DNA of 44,598 nucleotides from an uncultured Clostridia bacterium (GTDB lineage Bacteria; Bacillota; Clostridia; UMGS1810): positions 1 to 44,598 of the forward strand of contig CAKSIN010000018.1 in NCBI GenBank assembly GCA_934463115.1, given 5' to 3'. Within the stretch, counting starts at the first letter, position 1. Each line of letters starts with the position of its first letter. A program made the position numbers and the translations under genes. This document shows positions 16,871 to 24,729 of the stretch, piece after piece. The notes below the pieces were generated by a model. The model had not been told where the DNA came from and did no database searches. It was given only the letters and a program-made list of their open reading frames with translations.

Positions 16871-17563
16871 TCAATTTGATTTGAGCCACGACTGACGCAC
16901 ATACAGTTCAATCGGGTACAAATTGTCAACTTCCCCGTCGAGCAAATCGCACAACTTACGTTCGGCGCATGTTGCGCGCAGCGGCAGATTTGCCAGCGCA
17001 CACACCTCGTTTGCGTATCCGATTCCCTCTTTCACAAGTTCGGGGGTTGTTTCTTCGCCGAGATTGGTGTTGTTTACAACAGCCGTAAAACGCAGATTCG
17101 CGGCGCTCTCTATCTCGCGCATAATCTCGACGGTGCTCTTTGCATCCGATGTAAAGTATCGGCATTTGTTGATTACAAAGAGCATATCGTAGTTGTTTTC
17201 CGCCTTAATAATGTCCACGTAGCGCCCGAGTGCAAGCGCTCCGCGGTCATCTCCGCCAACGTCAATTACCGCAGGCGAATTATTTATTTCAAAAACGGAG
17301 TACGCCTCCGCGGGGAGAGCCGGAGTGTCCACATTGGTGTTGGCATACTCGGAGGCAATGAGCCTCACATTAGCTTTTTCCAATACCGAACGCGCGTCCT
17401 CCGTTCTGAAATACGGGTTTACAATATCCAAATCCACTACCGACGCATTGCCGAATTTCTTTGCGAGGTTCAGCGCGCAGTTAACGGCAATGTTTGTTTT
17501 GCCGCTGCCGTAGTGGCCGGAAAAAATTGTTATTCTCTTTTGTGTCAGATTTCCACAGTCCAT
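16871..17563 (-). CDS. P-loop NTPase of the MinD/CobQ type
   Basis: ATP/GTP-binding protein of 230 residues, function not assigned. It has a Walker A loop GHYGSGKT (16-23), a Walker B-like AVIDVGGDD (about 97-105), VVDLDIVNPYF after the first strand and NKCRYF, the base-recognition region of the SIMIBI class. There is no obvious deviant-Walker signature Lys of MinD. It overlaps the ilvE 3' end by 19 bp and lies 55 bp before the ferredoxin subunit, so it is co-transcribed with the oxidoreductase. A role in maturation or activation of that enzyme is possible but unproven. Confidence 0.75.
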   Translation of the reverse strand: MDCGNLTQKRITIFSGHYGSGKTNIAVNCALNLAKKFGNASVVDLDIVNPYFRTEDARSVLEKANVRLIASEYANTNVDTPALPAEAYSVFEINNSPAVIDVGGDDRGALALGRYVDIIKAENNYDMLFVINKCRYFTSDAKSTVEIMREIESAANLRFTAVVNNTNLGEETTPELVKEGIGYANEVCALANLPLRATCAERKLCDLLDGEVDNLYPIELYVRQSWLKSN

Positions 17564-18603
17564 TTGTATTTATCCTCAATCTTGCCCCACTGAATTCCGG
17601 TGAGAGTGTCATACAGTCTTTGTGTTACTTCACCGATTTGGTTGTTGTTGATTACATATTCCTTACCGCCGTAGCTAAGCTCGCCTATGGGCGATACAAC
17701 AGCCGCGGTACCGCAGCCCCATGCTTCTTCGAGGGTGCCGTTTTCCATTGCTTCCACAAGTTCGGCAACGCTTACCAGTTTTTCGGTTACCTTGTAACCC
17801 ATATCGCGCAAAACTTCAATGCACGAACGTCTTGTAATTCCGGGGAGAATCGAGCCTGTGAGAGCCGGTGTGACAATCTCTCCGTTTATCTTAAACATAA
17901 CGTTCATTGCGCCGACCTCTTCAACATACTTTCTCTCCACGCCGTCAAGCCACAGAACCTGGGTGAATCCCTTGTGCTCCGCCTTTGCTCCGGCACGGTT
18001 GGACGCTGCATAGTTTCCGCCGCACTTTGCGTAGCCTGTTCCTCCGCGGACTGCGCGAACGTCATCTTCTTCTATCATAATCTTAACCGGGTTGATTCCC
18101 TCGGCATAGTAGCTGCCGCTCGGCGAAAGAATAATTGCAAATCTCGCCTTGTTGATTGAATGGAGTCCCAGCTGGTCGTCGGTTCCGAAAAGGAACGGAC
18201 GGATGTAGAGCGATTCGCCCTCACCGCTCGGAACACAGTCGCTGTCTATGCGCACAAGCTCCGTTACAGCCTGAACAAAATCATCCTCAGGAATCTCCGG
18301 CAGCTGGATTCTCTCGGCAGAGTTGTTCAGTCTCTCGGCATTGCAGTTCGGGCGGAAAAGCTGAATTTTTCCGTCTTTGCGGCGATATGCCTTGAGTCCC
18401 TCAAACACCTCGGCACCGTAATGGAATACCGTTGCTGCCGGGTGAAGCTCAAAGTTTCCGAACGGAACGATTCTTGCGTCGTGCCATCCCGTTTCAACAT
18501 CATAGTCCATTACAAACATGTGATTGGAAAAGTATTTTCCGAATCCCAGGTTTTCTGTGGGCATTTTCTTCGGATTTGGATTTTTTGTAATTTTAATTTC
18601 CAT
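17545..18603 (-). CDS. ilvE: Branched-chain amino acid aminotransferase
   Basis: PLP fold-type IV aminotransferase of 352 residues, interconverting Val/Leu/Ile and their 2-oxoacids with glutamate/2-oxoglutarate. The PLP lysine is Lys193 in GGTGYAKCGGNYA, and QVLWLDG with the EEVGAMN segment matches the BCAT2-like subfamily. The start has AAGGAGAGAT before ATG 18603. Next to a 2-oxoacid:ferredoxin oxidoreductase and an acyl-CoA synthetase, it links branched-chain amino acids to branched-chain acyl-CoAs in either direction. Confidence 0.93.
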   Translation of the reverse strand: MEIKITKNPNPKKMPTENLGFGKYFSNHMFVMDYDVETGWHDARIVPFGNFELHPAATVFHYGAEVFEGLKAYRRKDGKIQLFRPNCNAERLNNSAERIQLPEIPEDDFVQAVTELVRIDSDCVPSGEGESLYIRPFLFGTDDQLGLHSINKARFAIILSPSGSYYAEGINPVKIMIEEDDVRAVRGGTGYAKCGGNYAASNRAGAKAEHKGFTQVLWLDGVERKYVEEVGAMNVMFKINGEIVTPALTGSILPGITRRSCIEVLRDMGYKVTEKLVSVAELVEAMENGTLEEAWGCGTAAVVSPIGELSYGGKEYVINNNQIGEVTQRLYDTLTGIQWGKIEDKYKWTVEI

Positions 18604-18656
18604 GATAATCTCTCCTTCTGCAATTTATATTATATTTAAATCAAATCTGAAATTTA

Positions 18657-19574
18657 TCATATAATTTCATTGATATCGTACGGTGTAGTCTGATATACAT
18701 AGTAGTTGAGCCAGTTTGAATAAATCAGATTTGCCCCCGAACGCCAGTTGCACACCGGTTCAAGCGAGTCATCATCACCGGGAAAATAATTCTTCGGAAT
18801 ATCTATCTCTATCCCGGCGGCTTTGTCTCTTTCGTATTCCTTTTTGAGCGTGTCCCTTTCATACTCGGAATGTCCGGTAATAAAGAACTGCCGCCCGTTG
18901 TCGGTGGACACGGCATATATTCCCGCATCTTTTGACGACGCTAAAATTCTCAGCTCCGGAATCTTCTCCACATCGGCGCGGTCTATTCCGGTGTAGCGCG
19001 AATGAGGAACATAGAACACATCGTCAAATCCGCGCAGCAACATTGATGTCTTTCGCTCCACGGTATGTTCAAACACACCGAAAAGTTTTTTCCTAAGGCT
19101 GTGTTTCTTTATTCCGTAGTGATAGTACAGTGCAGCCTGCGCACCCCAGCATATATGGAATGTGCTGTGAACATGCTTTTTTGTCCATTCCATTATCTCA
19201 CAAAGTTCATCCCAGTAGTCCACCTGCTCAAATTCAAGCTGTTCCACCGGTGCACCGGTTATAATCATACCGTCGAACTTTTTGTCCTTAACATCCTCGA
19301 AATGCCCGTAGAATGCATTCAGATGACTTTTTGCAGTGTTCTTTGAATTGTGGGTTTTTGTGCAGATAAGCTCCATTTCCACCTGCAGAGGTGAGTTTCC
19401 GAGCAGCCGCGCAAGCTGCGTTTCGGTGTCCTCTTTAAGCGGCATAAGATTTAATATCAGCAGTTTCAGCGGGCGGATATCCTGCGTTACAGCTCGCGTC
19501 TTTGTCATAACAAATATATTTTCGTTGTGTAAGACCTTCACTGCCGGGAGCCCATCCGGGATTTTTATCGGCAT
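18657..19574 (-). CDS. metA: Homoserine O-acetyltransferase, MetA type
   Basis: Enzyme of methionine biosynthesis (305 residues), acylating the hydroxyl of homoserine. The glutamine-amidotransferase-like fold is clear: catalytic Cys142 in FHICWGAQAALY, and HSEYERDTL with the catalytic His and Glu. Residue 111 is Glu (GAPVEQLEF). In this family Glu at 111 gives acetyl-CoA specificity whereas Gly gives succinyl-CoA, so O-acetylation is predicted despite the usual succinyltransferase name. It lies 23 bp after the fusion-protein gene and 53 bp before ilvE. No other methionine gene is nearby. Confidence 0.92.
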   Translation of the reverse strand: MPIKIPDGLPAVKVLHNENIFVMTKTRAVTQDIRPLKLLILNLMPLKEDTETQLARLLGNSPLQVEMELICTKTHNSKNTAKSHLNAFYGHFEDVKDKKFDGMIITGAPVEQLEFEQVDYWDELCEIMEWTKKHVHSTFHICWGAQAALYYHYGIKKHSLRKKLFGVFEHTVERKTSMLLRGFDDVFYVPHSRYTGIDRADVEKIPELRILASSKDAGIYAVSTDNGRQFFITGHSEYERDTLKKEYERDKAAGIEIDIPKNYFPGDDDSLEPVCNWRSGANLIYSNWLNYYVYQTTPYDINEII

Positions 19575-19597
19575 TTTTTCACCCTGCTTTCTTAATA

Positions 19598-22042
19598 TTA
19601 TTGGGTTTTAATTCCCAATTTCTTTATTGCGTCTTCTCTCATTTTGTATTTAAGAATTTTTCCGGCAACATTCATCGGAAATTCTTTGATAAAGTCTATA
19701 TACCTCGGAACCTTATGTTTTGCCATATGCTCCAGTATATACTGTTTCATTTCATCGGCCGTCATGGTTTCGCCGTCTTTCAGAATAATGCATGCCATGA
19801 TTTCTTCGCCGTACTGTTCGTCGGGAATTCCGATAACCTGAACATCCTTTACCTTTGGATGAGTATATATAAATTCCTCGATTTCCTTTGGATAAATATT
19901 CTCGCCGCCGCGGATAATCATATCCTTGAGGCGTCCGGTTATTCTGTAGTTGCCCTCCGGTGTACGCAGTGCCAAATCGCCCGTATGCAGCCAGCCGTTT
20001 TTATCTATCGCCGCTGCGGTAGCCTCGGGCATTTTGTAGTACCCTTTCATTATATTATACCCGCGCGCCACAAATTCACCGGTAATGTTGTCTCCGAGCG
20101 GTTCGTTGGTTTCGGGATCGACTATTCTGCATTCAATTTCCGGCAGAGCGCGTCCCACAGTGGACACTCTGACTTCCACCGAATCATCGGTACTGCTCAT
20201 TGTACAGCCGGGCGAGCTTTCCGTCTGACCGTATACAATGGTAATCTCTTTCATGTTCATCTTTTCGATAACCTGATTCATAATAGCCTCGGGGCACGGC
20301 GAACCTGCCATAATACCTGTTCTCATATGCGAGAAATCGGTGCTTTCAAAATCCGGATGCTCCAGCATTGCAATAAACATTGTGGGCACACCGTGGAAGC
20401 ATGTTATTCTCTCGCGGTTGATGCATGCCAGTGCCGGTTTCGGCGAGAAGTACGGCAGCGGCAGAATCGTTCCGCCGTGAGTCATAACCGCCGTCATGGC
20501 AAGAACCATTCCGAAGCAGTGGAACATGGGCACCTGAATCATCATTCTGTCGGCAGTGGAGAGATCCATTCTGTCGCCGATGCATTTGCCGTTGTTTACT
20601 ATATTATAGTGTGTAAGCATTACACCTTTCGGAAAACCAGTTGTTCCCGATGTGTACTGCATGTTGCACACATCATTGATGTCAACTGCCGCCGCCATGC
20701 GGTGAACCTCATCTATCGACACATTTGCCGACAGGCCGATTGCGTCCTCCCATGTGATGCAGCCCTTTTGCTTAAACCCGACCGTAATGATGTTGCGCAA
20801 AAACGGAAGTCTGCGTGCATGCAGCGGCCGTCCGCCGACATTTGACTCAAGCTCCGGGCACAGCTCACTCATAATCTGAGAATAGTTTGAATCGCGGTAA
20901 CCCTCAATCATAATAAGCGTATGAGTGTCCGACTGTTTGAGCAGATATTCCGCCTCGTGAATCTTGTACGCGGTGTTCATCGACACAAGCACGGCGCCGA
21001 TTTTTGTAACAGCCCAAAAGGCTATATACCACTGCGGAACATTGGTTGCCCATACCGCAACATGATGACCTGCCTTTACCCCCAGAGCGATAAGGCTGCG
21101 GGCGAATGTGTCCACATCGTCGCGGAATTGAGTGTATGTTCTGGTGTAATCGAGCGTTGTGTATTTAAACGCGCATTGGTCGGGAAATTCCTTAACCATT
21201 CTGTCGAGCACCTGAGAAAATGTTTTTTCCACAAGAGCGTCTTTTTTCCACACAAATTTTCCCGTACCCGCCTTGTTTTCGTACAGCGATGATTTGGCGC
21301 GGGAAAGATTGTCATAGCGCGACATATAGCTTACAAAATGCGGAAAGATAATATCGGGAACATTGATTTCGTCCTCCCACTCGGGATCCCACTCAATCGA
21401 CACAAATCCGTTGTAGTTAATGGAGCGCAGAGCGTTCATAAACTTATCGACAGGGAGCGTACCCTCGCCTATGAGCGAATACTTTTCCGCACTTTCGGAA
21501 TCCTTTATGTGAATATGCTTTATAAATGCTCCGAGGTTTGTGAGCGTCTGCTCCGGTTGCTCGCCGCACACTCTGTAGGGATAATGAAAATCCCAGAGAG
21601 CCGCCGCATAATCGCTGGAGAATGTCACAAGCAGCTCGCGCAACTTGGATGTGTCGGCATATGCGTCCTTGGTTTCCACCAGGAGAACAACGTTGTTCTT
21701 TTGCGCCTTTTCCAGTGAATTTGCAATAAACTCGCTCACACCCTCCTCCGACGAACATTTGAGCCTGATGTACGGAACGTGAAGTGCCGCAGCCGCCGAA
21801 AAGCATTTGTCAAGTTCTTTCGCCGCCTCGTTCGGCTGTGTGCTTATATCCGACACCATGTCTATGCACGGAATACTGAGCCGCATTTCCGCCAGTTTAT
21901 GATATGCAGACTTGATATCCGAGTCGGTCATTTTTCCTATATCGTGAAGTTCGAATCCGTCAAACTTATATTCTCTTGCCGCCTCAAAATAATCGTCCTG
22001 CTCAAGGCCGCTCCATCTGTTGGTTGAAAATGCTAATTTCAT
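19598..22042 (-). CDS. Fusion: TIM-barrel sugar isomerase/epimerase + acyl-CoA ligase
   Basis: An 814-residue two-domain enzyme. Residues 1-250 form an AP-endonuclease-2-like TIM barrel (IolE/hydroxypyruvate isomerase relatives) with plausible metal ligands Glu123 (LLVETKD), Asp151/His153 (LWDFHY), His176 or His178 (HIHIKD) and Glu217 (VSIEWD). After a linker, residues 270-814 are a full AMP-forming CoA ligase: ATP loop YTSGTTGFPKGVM (463-475), YGQTESSPG (604-612), TGDL (687-690), GRLKDMIIRGGENIYP (703-718) and catalytic Lys795 (NVAGK). One uninterrupted frame joins them with no internal start site evident. The ATG overlaps the upstream LeuA-like stop (ATGA). Each domain is recognisable; the substrate is not. 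Confidence 0.9.
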   Translation of the reverse strand: MKLAFSTNRWSGLEQDDYFEAAREYKFDGFELHDIGKMTDSDIKSAYHKLAEMRLSIPCIDMVSDISTQPNEAAKELDKCFSAAAALHVPYIRLKCSSEEGVSEFIANSLEKAQKNNVVLLVETKDAYADTSKLRELLVTFSSDYAAALWDFHYPYRVCGEQPEQTLTNLGAFIKHIHIKDSESAEKYSLIGEGTLPVDKFMNALRSINYNGFVSIEWDPEWEDEINVPDIIFPHFVSYMSRYDNLSRAKSSLYENKAGTGKFVWKKDALVEKTFSQVLDRMVKEFPDQCAFKYTTLDYTRTYTQFRDDVDTFARSLIALGVKAGHHVAVWATNVPQWYIAFWAVTKIGAVLVSMNTAYKIHEAEYLLKQSDTHTLIMIEGYRDSNYSQIMSELCPELESNVGGRPLHARRLPFLRNIITVGFKQKGCITWEDAIGLSANVSIDEVHRMAAAVDINDVCNMQYTSGTTGFPKGVMLTHYNIVNNGKCIGDRMDLSTADRMMIQVPMFHCFGMVLAMTAVMTHGGTILPLPYFSPKPALACINRERITCFHGVPTMFIAMLEHPDFESTDFSHMRTGIMAGSPCPEAIMNQVIEKMNMKEITIVYGQTESSPGCTMSSTDDSVEVRVSTVGRALPEIECRIVDPETNEPLGDNITGEFVARGYNIMKGYYKMPEATAAAIDKNGWLHTGDLALRTPEGNYRITGRLKDMIIRGGENIYPKEIEEFIYTHPKVKDVQVIGIPDEQYGEEIMACIILKDGETMTADEMKQYILEHMAKHKVPRYIDFIKEFPMNVAGKILKYKMREDAIKKLGIKTQ

Positions 22043-23457
22043 GCCTGCGCCTCCTCAAAGCAGATTTTGTTCAGTGCGCTGATGTATGCATTGATGCTTG
22101 CGCCGATAACGTCTGTGGAAATACCTTTTCCGGAGTACGGTTTGCCGTTGTGACGGAGCTTAACGACGCTCGAGCCCATTGCCTCGCGCCCCTCGGTTAC
22201 AGCCTGAATCTGGAAGTCATCCAGCTCAAAGTGATGCCCCGTTATCTGTTCTATTGCCAGAAATGCCGAGTCTATCGGGCCGTCGCCCACGCAATACCCG
22301 CGCAGAGCCTCGCCGTCTTTTTCCAGCTCAATACATGCCGTGGGGGTGATGATGTTTCCGTTGTTTATAACATAGCTGACAAGCTTGTATGTGGGTGCAA
22401 CCTGCATTGCCACACTGGCAATAATCGCCTCAAGCTCTTTTGCTCCCACCTTCTTGCTCCGCGATACTTTGAGTACTTCGTCGGCAACATTCTTCAAATC
22501 CTCGTCCGACAGTTCATATCCGAGTTTTTCAACCGCACGCTTAACCGAAGAGATATCGTCTTCCGCTCCGAGAATGATATTCTCGGACGCGCCGGCATTT
22601 GTGCCGCTGTCGAACGGTGAGTTTGCGCCCGACTGCGGATTTGCCATAAGGCGGATGCTGTTTACCGATTTGTCAAGCACCGACATATTTACGCCGGTTC
22701 CGATTCCGAGAGTATCCTGCTTTTCAAAGAATATGTGTGCCAGCGAGCGCAGGCTGACAAATTCATCGGAAGCGCATGTAGTTTTGATTTGTTCAACACC
22801 GCTTGCCACGCAGGACACCGCGCATGCAGCCGCCATTCGGAGTGAATTGCTGCACTCTGCGCAAACGCACACACCGCGGAGTGCGGGCACGTTTTCATAC
22901 ATATCGTCAAAAAATTCTTTAAACTCGCCGGGGAGCATTTCACCCGCCGAATCACAGAACGTAACCGTTTTTGCGCCGCAATCCACAGCCGTTTTTGCCA
23001 TGTCGTACAAAAATGTTTTTTCGGCTCTGGTGGAGTCAAGCAGTGAAACCTCAACATCGTCTGCAAGACTGCATGCTTTGGAAACAAGTGTGTTCGCCAG
23101 TTCAAGCATTGCCTTCGGTTTTTTGTGACACATGTATTCCATTTGAACGGTAGACACCGGGAGCATTATGTGCAGTCTCGGCTTTGCCGCCGATTTTATC
23201 GCGTCATACGCAGTCTGAACCGATTCTTCCGTCATGCCGCACGGGCAGGAAACAACGCTGTTTTTTACTATCGGGGCAATTGAGTGAAGATAAAGGATAT
23301 CTATCTTGCCGTTTTCTATCGGCGGTGTTTCGATTACATCCACACACAGCTTATCGAGAATTTTCGCCGTTTCGATTTTTTCCTTAAAGCTGAGTGTGTA
23401 ACCGCCGGATTTTCCGTTGTCTCGCAGTGTTATATCGGATATTTTAATATTTCTCAT
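22039..23457 (-). CDS. LeuA/CimA-like protein with altered metal site
   Basis: 472 residues with the layout of 2-isopropylmalate synthase: HMGL-like TIM barrel (1-270), linker and C-terminal LeuA regulatory-like domain (about 370-465, GDGPIDSAFLAIEQITGHHF). Arg and Asp of the LRD motif remain (ITLRDNGKSGG), but the LRDGEQ motif is otherwise lost. The HxH metal pair (normally HCHNDLG) reads ECSNSLR, and the NGxGERAGN loop is replaced by TTCASDEF. Canonical metal-dependent condensation is therefore doubtful; it may catalyse something else or be regulatory. The ATG at 23455-23457 follows GGAG; a GTG six codons earlier is less likely. It lies between the amidohydrolase and the fusion enzyme. Confidence 0.82.
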   Translation of the reverse strand: MRNIKISDITLRDNGKSGGYTLSFKEKIETAKILDKLCVDVIETPPIENGKIDILYLHSIAPIVKNSVVSCPCGMTEESVQTAYDAIKSAAKPRLHIMLPVSTVQMEYMCHKKPKAMLELANTLVSKACSLADDVEVSLLDSTRAEKTFLYDMAKTAVDCGAKTVTFCDSAGEMLPGEFKEFFDDMYENVPALRGVCVCAECSNSLRMAAACAVSCVASGVEQIKTTCASDEFVSLRSLAHIFFEKQDTLGIGTGVNMSVLDKSVNSIRLMANPQSGANSPFDSGTNAGASENIILGAEDDISSVKRAVEKLGYELSDEDLKNVADEVLKVSRSKKVGAKELEAIIASVAMQVAPTYKLVSYVINNGNIITPTACIELEKDGEALRGYCVGDGPIDSAFLAIEQITGHHFELDDFQIQAVTEGREAMGSSVVKLRHNGKPYSGKGISTDVIGASINAYISALNKICFEEAQA

Positions 23458-23471
23458 TATAATTATTCTCC

Positions 23472-24275
23472 TCACATATCGGGTGTTTCGCTGATACCCA
23501 AGATTTTTTCCGCATTTTTGTGGAGGATAAGTTCGTTTTCGTTGTCGCCGAGGCCGATATTCATAAATTCCTCCAGCTCATCCGCAACATTCCACATAGG
23601 AAAGTCGGTACCGAATACCATGCGCTCAGCGCCGTATAGTCGTATCAGCTCCCGCGCGCGCCTGAGTCCCATCATGGGGAATGAGCTTGATGTATCGAGG
23701 TAGCAGTGTTCATCCGCGAGGTATTCATATGCCAAATCAAATATTGACCACCCGCCGAAGTGTGCCGCAACAACCGTAAGCTTTGGAAAGCGGTGCAGAA
23801 TCTTCTTAAGCCGTGAAGGATGCGAATAGCCGTAGCGGTAATCGCCGCAGTGAATCAGTATCGGAATGCCGCACTGCGCAAGGTAATCGTACAGTTCGTT
23901 CATTCTTTCGTCATCCATTTCGAAAAGCTGTGTGTCGGGGTGAATCTTGACACCTTTAAGCCCTGCCGAAAGGAATCTTTCCACCTCCGGGATTTTATCT
24001 TCCGATCCGGCATGTATTGTGCCGAATCCGATAAACTCACTGTGCTTTGAGCACTCGGACATAATATAGTCGTTGACCGCGCCGACTCTTTCGGGGGTAA
24101 CGGCAACCGAGTGAACAACACTCTTTGTTATGCCGCAGCTTTTGTCCTCTGCAAGCAGTGCGTCCGCCGTGCCTTTGCCATCCATATGCAAACCGTAAAA
24201 GTCGCCAATACTCTCCACGGCACGTGCTGCAATTTTATCCGGGTAAATATGTGCGTGAAAGTCTATTATATTCAA
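23472..24275 (-). CDS. Amidohydrolase-2 family metal-dependent hydrolase/decarboxylase
   Basis: TIM-barrel protein of 267 residues in the family that includes ACMSD and 2,6-dihydroxybenzoate decarboxylase. Metal and catalytic residues are visible: HAH at positions 7-9 (DFHAHIYP), LIHCGD, VAAHFGG and GTDFP. A strong GGAGGGGG site precedes ATG 24275. It is the first gene of the long minus-strand array, 14 bp before the LeuA-like gene, and follows a terminator at 24299-24331. Members hydrolyse or decarboxylate small acids; the substrate here is unknown. Confidence 0.85.
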   Translation of the reverse strand: MNIIDFHAHIYPDKIAARAVESIGDFYGLHMDGKGTADALLAEDKSCGITKSVVHSVAVTPERVGAVNDYIMSECSKHSEFIGFGTIHAGSEDKIPEVERFLSAGLKGVKIHPDTQLFEMDDERMNELYDYLAQCGIPILIHCGDYRYGYSHPSRLKKILHRFPKLTVVAAHFGGWSIFDLAYEYLADEHCYLDTSSSFPMMGLRRARELIRLYGAERMVFGTDFPMWNVADELEEFMNIGLGDNENELILHKNAEKILGISETPDM

Positions 24276-24298
24276 AACCGCCCCCTCCTTTCCGTATT

Positions 24299-24331
24299 AA
24301 AAAAAGCGGCTCCGCAAAAAAGCAGAACCGC
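24299..24331 (-). terminator. Rho-independent terminator after the Cys-rich peptide gene
   Basis: On the minus strand, a 10-bp stem (arms 24322-24331 and 24306-24315, two G-U pairs, loop of six T) is followed by seven T (24299-24305). It would end the transcript of the small peptide gene, or attenuate read-through into the amidohydrolase gene, whose ribosome site starts about 10 bp later. Confidence 0.75.
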
Positions 24332-24347
24332 CACAAATCAATTTGTG
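24332..24347. promoter_or_regulatory. 16-bp palindrome CACAAATCAATTTGTG
   Basis: A perfect inverted repeat (7-bp arms, 2-bp centre) between the small peptide stop codon and the terminator, upstream of the amidohydrolase gene. It could be an operator, or a second RNA stem stacked on the terminator. No regulator can be assigned. Confidence 0.4.
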
Positions 24348-24357
24348 AAACTCAATC

Positions 24358-24597
24358 TTACCGGTTGCTCTTTTGCGCTTTGACATCTGCCATAATAATG
24401 ACGCTTAGAATAATGATAAGGCTAATTATGACGCTTATGACGCACGAAAAGCTAAGGACGGACAATACAAAAATAAGCGCTGCAACAGCAACGCTTACAA
24501 CAGACGTATTTACACAATTTGCGCATGAAACACAAGACGCACCGCAAGACGATGTACCAAATGAATATGTATTAACCGAATACGATGTTCCTGTCAT
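24358..24597 (-). CDS. Small Cys-rich membrane peptide, unknown function
   Basis: 79 residues. The first 30 are rich in Ser, Thr and Cys, with Cys18, 22, 25 and 28 in a C-x3-C-x2-C-x2-C array. Residues 32-69 are almost all hydrophobic (one long or two short membrane segments), and the end is basic (DVKAQKSNR). A GGGGG site lies nine bases before the ATG. A perfect sigma-A promoter sits 33 bp upstream of the start codon and a terminator follows the stop, which argues for a real, separately expressed gene. I do not recognise the family. Metal binding, disulfide formation or lipidation of the Cys cluster are possibilities only. Confidence 0.6.
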   Translation of the reverse strand: MTGTSYSVNTYSFGTSSCGASCVSCANCVNTSVVSVAVAALIFVLSVLSFSCVISVIISLIIILSVIIMADVKAQKSNR

Positions 24598-24629
24598 TTC
24601 AATGCCCCCGTTCTTTAACCGATAATCGA

Positions 24630-24658
24630 ATTATATCACATTATGGCATGTGTGTCAA
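24630..24658 (-). promoter_or_regulatory. Perfect consensus promoter of the Cys-rich peptide gene
   Basis: Minus-strand TTGACA (24653-24658), 17 bp, TATAAT (24630-24635). It is also the only clear promoter upstream of the 12.4-kb array at 11875-24275, so read-through past the terminator may feed that array. Confidence 0.8.
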
Positions 24659-24729
24659 TATCATTTCGTTGATTTTTTTGACGATTTTGCACACAAAAGA
24701 TAAAATTATTTGTTCAAATAGCACACCGA

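Noticed and set aside
19601..20845. Long open frame of 414 codons on the plus strand
   Set aside because: It is the reverse complement of the acyl-CoA ligase domain of the fusion gene; composition (His/Cys/Arg-rich) is typical of an antisense shadow.
22385..23128. Open frame of 247 codons on the plus strand
   Set aside because: Antisense to the LeuA-like gene, Ser-rich shadow without family features.
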